Positions 43,792 through 53,218 of a DNA stretch of 64,000 bases are shown piece by piece. The notes beneath the pieces were generated by a model. The model worked only from the letters and a program-made list of their open reading frames with translations. It was not told where the DNA came from and made no database searches. The translations under genes and the position numbers were made by a program. The stretch spans positions 1-64,000 of the forward strand of contig CAZCTN010000014.1 in assembly GCA_964501655.1 (NCBI GenBank), given 5' to 3'. Origin of the DNA: JAAYJK01 sp964501655 (GTDB lineage: Bacteria > Bacillota > Syntrophomonadia > Syntrophomonadales > Syntrophomonadaceae). The stretch's first letter is position 1; each line of letters begins with the position of its first letter.

Positions 43792-45312
43792 ATGAAGCGA
43801 GCCCTGGTTAGTGTTTCCAATAAAGACGGAATTGTAGATTTTGCCCGGGGTCTGGAGAAACTGGGCTATGAGATCATTTCTACCGGCGGTACTTATCAAG
43901 CCCTGCAGGATGCCGGGGTCAAAGTTACGAAGGTATCTGATTTGACTGGTTTCCCTGAGATCCTGGATGGCAGGGTGAAAACTTTGCATCCTAAAGTGCA
44001 TGGCGGGATACTGGCCCGGCGTACCGATGATCATCTGCAGCAGCTGCAGGATAATAATATCAGTACCATAGATCTGGTTTGTGTTAATCTGTATCCTTTT
44101 CGGGAAACAGTCAGCAAAGCCCAGGTCACTTTGGATGAAGCCATTGAAAACATTGATATCGGCGGGCCTACCATGATCAGGTCCGCAGCTAAAAACTATC
44201 AGGATGTAATCGTGATAGTAAAACCCGAATTTTATGTCCAGGTATTAGAGGCTCTGGAGGAACAGGGCAGTGTAAGCCAGGATTTTCGTCTGCGGCTGGC
44301 GCTGGAAGCTTTCAGCCATACTGCTTCCTACGATGCCATGATTACCGCCTATCTATCCGGGATTACTGAAACAGTATTCAATGACAACTATGTGCTGGCG
44401 GGAGAAAAGGTATATGAACTGCGTTACGGAGAAAATCCTCATCAGAAGGCTTGCTTTTACCGCAATATGACTCCGGGGCTGGGATTGCCGGATGCAGTTC
44501 AGCTGAACGGCAAGGAATTGTCCTATAACAATATAATTGACGTTGAGGCTGCCTGGGCTCTGGTCAAGGAATTTGATGATCCCGCCTGTGTGATCATCAA
44601 ACATACCAACCCCTGTGGTACTGCAATGGGAAAACAATTATACGAAGCCTTCGAATTAGCCTTTGCAGCTGACCCCCTATCGGCCTACGGGGGGATTATT
44701 GCTTTCAACCAGGAGGTGGATGAAAAGACTGCTGAAAAAGCTGCGGCACCATTTATGGAAGCAATTATAGCGCCGGGTTATGATGAGGCAGCCTTGTCCA
44801 TCCTGCAGAGCAAGAAAAATCTGCGGGTTTTGCAGCTGCCTATTAATAAGAGTCAGGGTCTGCAGTTGAAGACCGTAGAAGGCGGATTTGTTTTGCAGGG
44901 CCCGGATGCGGATAGCATTGGGCCCGAAGATCTGAAAGTAGTGACTGATACCGTGCCTGACGGTCAACAGATCCAAGACTTGCTCTTTGCCTGGAAAGTG
45001 GTCAAGCATGTTAAGTCCAATGCCATAGTGGTGGCTAGAGACAATATCACCCTGGGGGTTGGAGCCGGGCAGATGAACCGGGTGGGTTCAGCTGCTATCG
45101 CCATGGAGCAGGGCGGCGAGAAATGCCGGGGAGCAGTAATGGCTTCAGATGCATTTTTCCCCTTTAAGGACACGGTAGAGATGGCGGCCCGCTACGGGAT
45201 AAAAGCTATTATTCAGCCGGGGGGGTCCATCCGGGATCAGGAAAGCATAGACGAATGCAACCAGCATGGGATTGCCATGGTTTTCACTGATATGAGGCAT
45301 TTTAAGCATTAA
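43792..45312 (+). CDS. purH: Bifunctional AICAR transformylase/IMP cyclohydrolase
   Basis: 506 residues. An N-terminal MGS-like IMP cyclohydrolase part (residues 1-195, ISTGGTYQAL, GRVKTLHPKVHGGILARR) and a C-terminal transformylase part (YGENPHQKA, IKHTNPCGTA, SDAFFPFKD). It completes IMP. ATG behind AAGGGGG. Confidence 0.96.
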   Translation: MKRALVSVSNKDGIVDFARGLEKLGYEIISTGGTYQALQDAGVKVTKVSDLTGFPEILDGRVKTLHPKVHGGILARRTDDHLQQLQDNNISTIDLVCVNLYPFRETVSKAQVTLDEAIENIDIGGPTMIRSAAKNYQDVIVIVKPEFYVQVLEALEEQGSVSQDFRLRLALEAFSHTASYDAMITAYLSGITETVFNDNYVLAGEKVYELRYGENPHQKACFYRNMTPGLGLPDAVQLNGKELSYNNIIDVEAAWALVKEFDDPACVIIKHTNPCGTAMGKQLYEAFELAFAADPLSAYGGIIAFNQEVDEKTAEKAAAPFMEAIIAPGYDEAALSILQSKKNLRVLQLPINKSQGLQLKTVEGGFVLQGPDADSIGPEDLKVVTDTVPDGQQIQDLLFAWKVVKHVKSNAIVVARDNITLGVGAGQMNRVGSAAIAMEQGGEKCRGAVMASDAFFPFKDTVEMAARYGIKAIIQPGGSIRDQESIDECNQHGIAMVFTDMRHFKH

Positions 45313-45356
45313 AACTTGAATGTCGGCGGAGCGAAAAACAGGGAGGTTTAATTATC

Positions 45357-46649
45357 GTGGGGAAGAAAGTTCTGCTTGTGGGTCAGGGAGGCAGGGAACA
45401 CGCCCTGGCCTGGAAAATTTCGCATAGTCCGGAGCTGGCGAAACTATATACTGCTCCTGGGAATCCTGGTATAGAGAGGATATGCGAGTGCGTAAATATT
45501 GATGCTGCCGATGTGGAAGGACTGTTGCAGTTTGCCTTGAAGGAGAAAATCGATCTTACGGTAGTAGGCCCGGAAGTGCCATTGATGCGAGGCATAGTAG
45601 ACTGTTTCGAGGCTAATGGACTGACCATCTTTGGGCCGACGGCAGCGGCAGCCAGATTGGAAGGCAGCAAGGTATTCACCAAAAACCTCTTTAAAAAATA
45701 CGGTATCCCAACCGCCCAATATGATGTATTCAGTGATATAGAAGCAGCCCGGGAGCACATAAGAACTTACACTGATAACAATAAACCGGTAGTAATAAAA
45801 GCTGATGGTTTGGCTGCCGGCAAAGGGGTAGTAGTGGCGGCCGATTATGAAGAAGCCGGCCAGGCTCTGGATGCCATAATGCTGAATAAAGAGTTCGGTG
45901 CGGCTGGCGACAAGGTAGTCATTGAAGAATGTCTTTTCGGGCAGGAAGTTAGTTTTTTTGCCATAAGCGATGGTTCTGACTTTGTTCCCCTGGTATCGGC
46001 CCAGGACCACAAGCAGGTCTTTGATGACGATAAGGGCCCAAACACCGGCGGCATGGGAGCATACTGCAATCCCCCGATTTATACCCCGGAATTGCATCAG
46101 AGAGTTCTGGATACCATAATTGCACCGGTAATCAAAGCCATGGCGGATGAAGGCACGCCTTACCGGGGGGTGCTGTATGCCGGGCTTATGATCACCGAAG
46201 ATGGACCCAAAGTACTGGAATTCAACGCCCGGTTTGGAGATCCCGAAACCCAGGCGGTAATGCCCTTAATAAAGAGCGATCTTCTTCCCCTGCTGGAAGG
46301 AGCTGCCCGGGGATGTCTGGATGGCTGCCAGGTAGAAATCCATGATGGCACCTGTATCTGTGTGGTGCTGGCTTCGGGAGGGTATCCGGGCAGTTATGAA
46401 AAGGGCAAGGAAATTCACGGCCTGGACAGAATGGCGCCGGACACTTTGCTATTTCATGCCGGTACGATCAAGCAGGGCGGCGCTTATTATACCAATGGCG
46501 GACGGGTGCTGGCTGTAGTCAGCCGGGGAGAAGATATTCCCAGGGCTATAGATAAGGTATATAAAGAGGTAGAGAAGATTACTTTTGAGCATATGCATTA
46601 TCGAAGCGATATAGGAAAAAAGGCGCTGACTCAGGGGGGGAGCAAATGA
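45357..46649 (+). CDS. purD: GAR synthetase
   Basis: 430 residues, ATP-grasp ligase joining glycine to phosphoribosylamine. GQGGREHALAWK at the start, VVIKADGLAAGKGVVVA near 145, ATP-grasp loops through NTGGMGAYCNPP near 230, and LEFNARFGDPETQ near 288. GTG start with GGGAGG upstream. Its stop overlaps the next gene by four bases. Confidence 0.96.
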   Translation: MGKKVLLVGQGGREHALAWKISHSPELAKLYTAPGNPGIERICECVNIDAADVEGLLQFALKEKIDLTVVGPEVPLMRGIVDCFEANGLTIFGPTAAAARLEGSKVFTKNLFKKYGIPTAQYDVFSDIEAAREHIRTYTDNNKPVVIKADGLAAGKGVVVAADYEEAGQALDAIMLNKEFGAAGDKVVIEECLFGQEVSFFAISDGSDFVPLVSAQDHKQVFDDDKGPNTGGMGAYCNPPIYTPELHQRVLDTIIAPVIKAMADEGTPYRGVLYAGLMITEDGPKVLEFNARFGDPETQAVMPLIKSDLLPLLEGAARGCLDGCQVEIHDGTCICVVLASGGYPGSYEKGKEIHGLDRMAPDTLLFHAGTIKQGGAYYTNGGRVLAVVSRGEDIPRAIDKVYKEVEKITFEHMHYRSDIGKKALTQGGSK

Positions 46650-47179
46650 ATCCCAGATTAGCTCCGTTCGTTAGGGTCGGAGCATTAATAATATTTATCA
46701 TTATGCTGACGAACCTATCGACCCGGGAGTTTCTGAAAACTACTTTCATAATGGGGATCCCCTTTATATTTGCCCTGGGGTTCATGAAAAAGAGCCACCG
46801 GTATTCCCTGCGCTGGGTTATTGGTCTGGTTGTAGTACTGGCTGCAATGGGAGGATATATCAGTATGCTCACCACTTTGCCGCAGCGTATAGCCACCCAC
46901 CAGATTGTCATTGAAGGCCATGTATTGATGACCGACGGCAAGTTTGATGAGGCGGCAGAGAAATTCAGCGAATTGGAGAGATACGGCGAGATTGAAACCC
47001 GGGATGACAAGATAGCCCTGGTAGAAAAAGAAAGGGCAGCGGCCCAGAAGGTAAAACAGGCCGAAGAACTTATAGGGAAAGGACAAATGGAGCAGGCCCG
47101 AGAGTTGCTGGAAACAGTTCCTTCGGACAGCCGGTCTTATAAGGATGCCGCCCGGCTGCTAAAAACTTTGAGGGAGTAG
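46646..47179 (+). CDS. Membrane protein with TPR-like region
   Basis: 177 residues. Two membrane segments (about 9-26 and 50-75, separated by a basic loop with KKSHRYS) and a C-terminal helical region (85-177) with TPR-like repeats: FDEAAEKFSELERYG, then MEQARELLETVP and SRSYKDAARLL. The region may face the cytoplasm. It overlaps purD by four bases, so it is in the same transcript, but its function is unknown. Confidence 0.6.
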   Translation: MNPRLAPFVRVGALIIFIIMLTNLSTREFLKTTFIMGIPFIFALGFMKKSHRYSLRWVIGLVVVLAAMGGYISMLTTLPQRIATHQIVIEGHVLMTDGKFDEAAEKFSELERYGEIETRDDKIALVEKERAAAQKVKQAEELIGKGQMEQARELLETVPSDSRSYKDAARLLKTLRE

Positions 47180-47186
47180 GGGAATT

Positions 47187-47852
47187 ATGATGGTTACACT
47201 GGAACAGGTAAAAGCTGACGAAATGGTGCAGGCATATATGCGGCTGGGGAATGAATATATTGGAACCCTGGGAGCCATCGAACACAATCTCAGTCATGCC
47301 GAATATGTCTCCGGGCTGTGTAGCGAGATATTGGAGAAACTTGGGTACTCCCAGCGTGAGTTGGAGCTGGGGGCCATTGCCGGATACCTGCATGATATAG
47401 GGAACCTGGTCAACCGATATGGTCATGGAATGTCCGGAGCCCTGTTGGCCTTCGACATCCTTATGGGTATGGGAATGGACCCGAAGGAAGTGGCCGCTGT
47501 TATGGGAGCCATAGGCAATCATGAGGAACACGCCGGGGGACATAGTGTTAATGCCATTGGGGCAGCTTTAATACTGGCAGACAAATCAGACGTACATCGC
47601 TCCCGAGTCAGAAAACAAGAGATATCTTCCTTTACCCCCAGAGATAGGGTAAACTATGCAGTAACTGATACTAATCTGGTCATCGATATTAACAATAAAA
47701 TGATATATTTGAAGATTGAGATTGATACCCAAGTGTGCCCGGTCATGGAGTATTTTGAAATATTCCTGACCAAGATGCTTATGTGCAGGCGAGCTGCCCA
47801 GTATCTGGGCTGCGAATTCGCCCTGCTCTTAAATAATAATCGATTGCTGTAA
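47187..47852 (+). CDS. HD-domain phosphohydrolase
   Basis: 221 residues. The HD metal site reads HNLSHAEYVSG (first His near residue 27), GYLHDIGN near 67, then a later His and ALILADKSD supplying the final Asp near 130. A predicted metal-dependent phosphohydrolase of unknown substrate, perhaps a nucleotide. ATG at 47187 has GGGGAA just upstream; a second ATG follows. It lies between purD and hisZ in the same run, 7 bp after the membrane protein. Confidence 0.8.
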   Translation: MMVTLEQVKADEMVQAYMRLGNEYIGTLGAIEHNLSHAEYVSGLCSEILEKLGYSQRELELGAIAGYLHDIGNLVNRYGHGMSGALLAFDILMGMGMDPKEVAAVMGAIGNHEEHAGGHSVNAIGAALILADKSDVHRSRVRKQEISSFTPRDRVNYAVTDTNLVIDINNKMIYLKIEIDTQVCPVMEYFEIFLTKMLMCRRAAQYLGCEFALLLNNNRLL

Positions 47853-47864
47853 GGAGCAGATAAG

Positions 47865-49016
47865 ATGAGAAACAGGCAGATACCCAGAGGATTGCGGGAT
47901 TTACTACCGGAAGAAGTTAAAGTGATGAGAAGCATGGAGAAAAAGGCCGCCGGGCTTTTTAGCAGTTATGGTTACGAAGAGGTAATGACTCCTACCTTCG
48001 AATTCCTGGAAGTGATTGAAGCCGGGCGAGGCAGCAGGCGGGAAGATTTATTTTTATTTATGGACCGCGAAGGGGGCATTTTGTCCCTGCGCCCTGAAGT
48101 TACCGGATCGATTGCCCGTATGGCATCGACTCATCTGTATGATGCAGATTTTCCCCGCCGGATTTTTTATACTGCCAATGTCTTTCGCCATGTTCAGCCC
48201 CAGCTGGCGCAGTATCGTGAATTTCGTCAAACCGGAGTGGAGTTGCTGGGGGCAGCCGGGATATGGGCCGACGCAGAAGTAGTAAATATCGCAGTTAAAT
48301 TACTTGATCGCATGGGAATGGAGAGATTCAAGATCAGCATCAATCAGCTGCCTATTTTTAACAGTGTTCTGGATGATAGCGGTCTGGAAGCAGAGGAGCG
48401 GGATTTGGTGCGCAAACTGGTGGAAGATAAAGACCTGGTAGCACTATCGCGGTTACTGGAAGGACTGCGAATGGACGATGACCTGAAAGAGACCATTTCT
48501 GCCCTGCCGGTCTTGCATGGGGGACTGGATGTGATTCATCGAGTGCCCTATGTGGAAAAAAATCGCAAGGCTTCAGCAGCAGTGGAGGAATTGATTAAGA
48601 TATACGATGCCCTGAAGATATTTGGAGTAACCGAACATATCGTAGTGGACATGGGGGTATTAAGAAATTTGGATTATTATACCGGATTGGTTTTCGAGGG
48701 CTATTCCCCGGATCTGGGATACGGTCTCCTGGGAGGCGGTCGCTACGATAACCTGCTGGGACAATTCGGTCTTGACTGCCCGGCCACCGGGTTTGCTCTG
48801 CATATGGACAGGCTGGCCCTGGTTTTACAATGCCGGGATATGGAGCGGGATCATTATGTGCTTGGAGGCAGTGATTATCCCGCCATGATACATAAAGCAG
48901 AAAAGCTGCGGGAGCAGGGTTTCATTGTAGAAATGGACCTGGGTCAACATAGCCGGGCCGAACTGGAAAAGAGGGTCAGCGGTAAAGACAATTTCACGCT
49001 CTTATATTTGGAATAA
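47865..49016 (+). CDS. hisZ: ATP phosphoribosyltransferase regulatory subunit HisZ
   Basis: 383 residues, a class II aminoacyl-tRNA-synthetase-like protein without the anticodon-binding domain. LRPEVTGSIARMA near residue 76 and YYTGLVFEGYSPD near 270 are HisRS-like. It forms the hetero-octamer with short HisG and controls its activity. ATG behind AAGGAGC, 12 bp after the HD gene. A 202-bp gap before hisG holds an inverted GGGGACA repeat. Confidence 0.93.
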   Translation: MRNRQIPRGLRDLLPEEVKVMRSMEKKAAGLFSSYGYEEVMTPTFEFLEVIEAGRGSRREDLFLFMDREGGILSLRPEVTGSIARMASTHLYDADFPRRIFYTANVFRHVQPQLAQYREFRQTGVELLGAAGIWADAEVVNIAVKLLDRMGMERFKISINQLPIFNSVLDDSGLEAEERDLVRKLVEDKDLVALSRLLEGLRMDDDLKETISALPVLHGGLDVIHRVPYVEKNRKASAAVEELIKIYDALKIFGVTEHIVVDMGVLRNLDYYTGLVFEGYSPDLGYGLLGGGRYDNLLGQFGLDCPATGFALHMDRLALVLQCRDMERDHYVLGGSDYPAMIHKAEKLREQGFIVEMDLGQHSRAELEKRVSGKDNFTLLYLE

Positions 49017-49218
49017 GGGTAGAATAATCGGATGGTGGGCTGTGAGTATGGGAGTCTTGGGTCAGGAAAGGGGACACACTAGGTTATAACCATGAGCTAT
49101 TGAAGATGGAGCAATGTTTTGTCGGTGCTATGGCGAGCTCTCGCAATAAGGTTCGGGGATACACCTGCCTTGGAGTTTCTGGTTGTTGGAATGTCCCCAT
49201 TATAATAGGAGGAGAAAG

Positions 49219-49875
49219 ATGCAGCGGGATTACTTAACTATTGCCTTATCAAAAGGCACTCTTCTGAAACCAACGGTAGAACTGCTTAAAGAGAGCGGGC
49301 TGCCGGTCAGCGGATTGAGCGAAGATAGCCGCAACATGGTTTTTGCCTATGAAGATGAGGGTATTAAATATTTAATGTGCCGTCCGACGGATGTCCCCAC
49401 CTATGTGGAACAGGGAGCGGCAGATCTGGGGATAGTGGGCAAAGATGTTATAGTAGAACAGGCCAAAGATGTTTTTGAGATGGTAGACCTGGTATATGGC
49501 TACTGCCGCTTTGTGGTAGCAGTACCGGCAGCCATGAAAGACAGAAGTCTGCGGGAATTCAATTACCGCAGAGTAGCCAGCAAATTTCCCTTGATAGCCG
49601 AAAAGTTCTTCCGCGAACAGGGGCTGCAGGTGGATGTTATTAAGCTTCATGGCAATGTAGAACTGGCGCCTCTGATGGGCCTGGCTGATATGATTGTTGA
49701 TCTGGTTTCTACCGGAAGGACACTTAAAGAGAATAACCTGGCTGAGCTGGTTAACATAATGGATTCTACTACCCGGCTTATATGCAACCGGGTTAGTTAC
49801 CGAACCAAACACGAAAACATCCAGCCGTTAATAGAAAATATGCAAAAGATAGTGAAAGGTGGGAGCAAGACATGA
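49219..49875 (+). CDS. hisG: ATP phosphoribosyltransferase (short HisG)
   Basis: 218 residues, the short form that needs HisZ. It makes phosphoribosyl-ATP from PRPP and ATP, the first histidine step. IALSKGTLLKPTVELL near the start, and the PRPP-binding DLVSTGRTLKENNL near 165. The ATG at 49219 has AGGAGG upstream; the frame extends to 49183 but the earlier start has no site. Its end overlaps hisD by four bases. Confidence 0.96.
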   Translation: MQRDYLTIALSKGTLLKPTVELLKESGLPVSGLSEDSRNMVFAYEDEGIKYLMCRPTDVPTYVEQGAADLGIVGKDVIVEQAKDVFEMVDLVYGYCRFVVAVPAAMKDRSLREFNYRRVASKFPLIAEKFFREQGLQVDVIKLHGNVELAPLMGLADMIVDLVSTGRTLKENNLAELVNIMDSTTRLICNRVSYRTKHENIQPLIENMQKIVKGGSKT

Positions 49876-51164
49876 AATTGAGAAGGATCAAGGCATCCAG
49901 TCCAGAATTGATGACTTTTTTACAGGCTAACTATGATGATATGAAACAATATGAAGAAAGCGTGCAGAATATTGGCCGGGAAGTTAAACGGAGAGGCAAC
50001 CAGGCCATATTTGATTTTAATCTGAAATTTGACGGAGCGGATATCAACGCTGATAATTTTATGGTTAGTGAGGAAGAGTTTGAGTCTGCTTATGATGCTG
50101 TTGATGATGAATATATTTTTGCTCTGCGGGCAGCTATTAACAACATTGCCGCGTTTCATTCCCGTCAGTTGAGGAACTCCTGGATGGAAACAGATGATCG
50201 AGGCTGCATACTGGGACAGGTTTTCCGTCCCCTGGAGAGAGTAGGCATATATGTGCCTGGTGGCACGGCTGCCTATCCTTCTTCAGTGCTGATGAATGCC
50301 ATTCCGGCTCAAGTGGCAGGGGTGGAAGAAATAGCCATGGTAAGTCCGCCGGGAAAGGATGGCCGTATGAACCCTTATACCCTGGTGGCTGCCAATGAAC
50401 TGGGGCTGCAGGAAGTATATAAGATGGGAGGTGCCCAGGCAGTCTTTGCTCTGGCCTGGGGGACCGAAACCATAAAAAAAGTAGATCTGATAAGCGGTCC
50501 GGGCAATATATACGTAACCCTGGCCAAAAAGATGGTTTACGGGGATGTCAATATAGACATGCTGGCCGGACCCAGTGAAATATTGATCCTGGCTGATGAA
50601 AAGGCTGACCCGGTATATGCGGCAGCGGATATGATGTCCCAGGCTGAACATGATTTGCTGGCCCGCAGTATATTAATCAGTTGTGACGCTTCCTTGCTGG
50701 ACCGAGTAGAAGAAGAATTGAATCGTCAGGTCCAGTCCCTGGAACGCCGGGAGATAATTGAAAGATCCCTGAACAGCTATGGCGCACTGATATTGTCAGA
50801 CAGCCTGGAAGAATCCTGCCAGGTAGCTAACCTTATTGCTGCCGAGCACCTGGAACTGATGGTAGAAAATCCTTTTGATCTGTTGAGCCAGATTAAAAAT
50901 GCTGGGGCTATTTTCATGGGCAGGTATACCCCGGAACCAGTTGGAGATTACTTCGCCGGACCTAATCATATACTGCCCACCGGAGGTACGGCCCGATTCT
51001 ATTCGCCGGTCAGTGTTGATACTTTCATTAAGGCTTCCAGCTTGATTTACTACTCTCAAAGGGGTATAAAACAGGATGCAGATGAGATAATCAAGCTGGC
51101 CACGGTGGAGGGCCTAAGTGCTCATGCCAATTCGCTCAGAGTAAGAAAGGAAAGTGATGAATAA
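49872..51164 (+). CDS. hisD: Histidinol dehydrogenase
   Basis: 430 residues. Zinc- and NAD-dependent oxidation of histidinol to histidine. VYVPGG-type signature (ERVGIYVPGGTAAYPSS) near residue 120, KVDLISGPGNIY near 210, and zinc/active-site residues in SQAEHDL near 260 and GDYFAGPNHILPTGG near 365. It overlaps hisB by one base. Confidence 0.97.
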   Translation: MKLRRIKASSPELMTFLQANYDDMKQYEESVQNIGREVKRRGNQAIFDFNLKFDGADINADNFMVSEEEFESAYDAVDDEYIFALRAAINNIAAFHSRQLRNSWMETDDRGCILGQVFRPLERVGIYVPGGTAAYPSSVLMNAIPAQVAGVEEIAMVSPPGKDGRMNPYTLVAANELGLQEVYKMGGAQAVFALAWGTETIKKVDLISGPGNIYVTLAKKMVYGDVNIDMLAGPSEILILADEKADPVYAAADMMSQAEHDLLARSILISCDASLLDRVEEELNRQVQSLERREIIERSLNSYGALILSDSLEESCQVANLIAAEHLELMVENPFDLLSQIKNAGAIFMGRYTPEPVGDYFAGPNHILPTGGTARFYSPVSVDTFIKASSLIYYSQRGIKQDADEIIKLATVEGLSAHANSLRVRKESDE

Positions 51165-51757
51165 TGGAAAGGCTTAGAAAAGCTGAAGTACAGAGAAAAA
51201 CCAATGAAACTGAAGTCCTGGTACAGTTGAACCTGGATGGGACCGGCAGTCATCAAATTGATATTGAGATACCTTTTTTAGGACATATGTTGGTGCTGCT
51301 CTCCCTGCACAGTCTCTGTGATTTAAAGGTTACCGCCCGGGGAGATGTGGAGGTGGATGATCACCATACGGTGGAGGATATCGGGATATGTTTGGGTCAG
51401 GCTCTGGCTGAAGCCCTGGGGGAGAAAAGGGGTATTCGCAGGTACGGAGAGGCCACTATTCCCATGGACGAAGCTCTGAGTCGGGTGGTTGTCGATCTGT
51501 CCGGACGGGCAGTATTGGTATATAACGTGGAAGTGGAGAGGGCTTGTATTGGAAATTTTGCCACCGAAAACGTCCGTGAGTTTTTAAAGGCAATAGCTAA
51601 TGGAGCTCGTATGGCTATCCATGTGGATGCTATCCGGGGAGACAATACCCATCATATACTGGAATCCATTTTTAAAGCCTTTGCTCGTGCATTAAAAGAA
51701 GCCATAGATATGGAACCACGTATGGAAGGAATATGGTCTTCCAAAGGCAGGCTGTAG
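51164..51757 (+). CDS. hisB: Imidazoleglycerol-phosphate dehydratase
   Basis: 197 residues, dehydratase only; the fused phosphatase of enteric HisB is absent. Metal sites: DDHHTVED near residue 65, and the duplicated metal motif DNTHHILES near 165. ATG at 51164. It overlaps the frame of hisH but the real hisH starts later. Confidence 0.96.
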   Translation: MERLRKAEVQRKTNETEVLVQLNLDGTGSHQIDIEIPFLGHMLVLLSLHSLCDLKVTARGDVEVDDHHTVEDIGICLGQALAEALGEKRGIRRYGEATIPMDEALSRVVVDLSGRAVLVYNVEVERACIGNFATENVREFLKAIANGARMAIHVDAIRGDNTHHILESIFKAFARALKEAIDMEPRMEGIWSSKGRL

Positions 51758-51801
51758 ATCCTGTTCAGCAGCACAGGGTTCCGGACCAGGAGGAATTAAA
51801 C

Positions 51802-52407
51802 TTGATAGCTATTATTGATTATGGAGTAGGTAACCTGGCCAGTGTAAGGAATGCCTTTCTAAAACTTGGGCATGAAGCGGTTATCACCGGAAGTTCCGAG
51901 CAGATACTGCAGGCCCGGCGGGTGGTGCTTCCCGGGGTAGGCGCTTTCGCAGATGCCATGCATAATCTATGCCGTTTGGGATTGGATGACACGGTTAAAA
52001 AAGTGGTGGAAAATGAAACCCCCTTTTTAGGTATATGTCTGGGTTTGCACCTGCTTTTCAGCCAGGGAGAAGAACATGGCGTTCACCCGGGACTGGATAT
52101 TATTCGAGGCCGGGTGATAAAATTCGAACTGCCGCGGGAGTATAAAGTGCCGCATATGGGATGGAACCAGGTATTGCCCCGAGAGGGCAGCCGGCTGTTT
52201 AAAGGCCTGCCCAGCGGCAGCCACTTCTATTTCGTCCATTCCTATTATGTTTTGCCGGAAGACGATAGATTTACGGCTGCCCGCAGTGATTACGGGACAG
52301 AATTCGTATGTGCGGTGGAAAAAAATAATATTTTTGCCACCCAATTTCATCCGGAGAAGTCAGGTAAGCTAGGCCTGCAGTTACTGCAGAATTTTGCTGT
52401 GCTTTAG
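51802..52407 (+). CDS. hisH: Imidazole glycerol phosphate synthase subunit HisH
   Basis: 201 residues from a TTG at 51802, with AGGAGG 8 bases upstream; the frame is open from 51733 inside hisB but lacks a site. The glutaminase subunit shows IIDYGVGNLASV at the start, the catalytic Cys in GICLGLHLLF and His/Glu in TQFHPEKSG. It hands ammonia to HisF. Confidence 0.95.
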   Translation: MIAIIDYGVGNLASVRNAFLKLGHEAVITGSSEQILQARRVVLPGVGAFADAMHNLCRLGLDDTVKKVVENETPFLGICLGLHLLFSQGEEHGVHPGLDIIRGRVIKFELPREYKVPHMGWNQVLPREGSRLFKGLPSGSHFYFVHSYYVLPEDDRFTAARSDYGTEFVCAVEKNNIFATQFHPEKSGKLGLQLLQNFAVL

Positions 52408-52459
52408 GGGCGATATCTTCTTATGCCCCTAGGGCGGATGATAATGAGGTGTATAAACA

Positions 52460-53188
52460 ATGATTATATTTCCTGCTATTGACCTCAAAGATGGTCAGTG
52501 TGTCAGATTGGTACAGGGAAAAGCCGAAGCCAAGACTGTTTACTCCAATGCCCCGGGGCAGGTGGCAGCTTCCTTTGAAAAACAGGGGGCCCAATACCTG
52601 CATGTGGTTGACCTGGATGGAGCATTTACCGGCAGTCCAAAGAACTCAGCGGCTATTGAAGCTATTGCCGCCAGCATTAATATTCCTTTTCAGGTAGGGG
52701 GAGGACTGCGCAGCGTGGATGACGTACAAAGGGTATTGAAGCGGGGCGCAGCCCGGGCCATTGTAGGAACCAGGGCGGTCAGCAGTACTGATTTTGTCAA
52801 AGAACTGCTGGATCGTTTTGGTGCCGAGCGTATTGTCCTGGGGATTGATGCCCGGCAAGGTATGGTCGCGGTGGAAGGATGGGTAGAAATATCGTCATTG
52901 AGCGCGGTGGATTTCGGAGCCAGCATGAGGCAAATAGGGGTTGCCACCTGCGTTTTTACCGATATCAGCCGGGATGGCCTTTTGACCGGACCCAATCTGG
53001 ATTCCACCCGGCAAATAGCTGAGAAAACCGGTCTTGAGATCATCGCATCGGGAGGGGTATCCAGTACCCAGGACATTACAGAGCTTAAGGCCATGGAGAG
53101 GCTTGGGGTAATAGGAGCTATAATCGGCAAAGCATTATACGATGGCAAACTAGATTTGGTCCAGGCTTTGCAGGCAGCCGCTGATTAG
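52460..53188 (+). CDS. hisA: ProFAR isomerase HisA
   Basis: 242 residues, TIM-barrel. IFPAIDLKDGQCVRLV at the start with the catalytic Asp, GGGLRSVDD near residue 80, and VFTDISRDG near 165 with the second catalytic Asp. ATG with GAGGTG upstream. Confidence 0.96.
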   Translation: MIIFPAIDLKDGQCVRLVQGKAEAKTVYSNAPGQVAASFEKQGAQYLHVVDLDGAFTGSPKNSAAIEAIAASINIPFQVGGGLRSVDDVQRVLKRGAARAIVGTRAVSSTDFVKELLDRFGAERIVLGIDARQGMVAVEGWVEISSLSAVDFGASMRQIGVATCVFTDISRDGLLTGPNLDSTRQIAEKTGLEIIASGGVSSTQDITELKAMERLGVIGAIIGKALYDGKLDLVQALQAAAD

Positions 53189-53218
53189 TCAAATAGAAGC
53201 AGAAGGGGAGGGAAGCAT

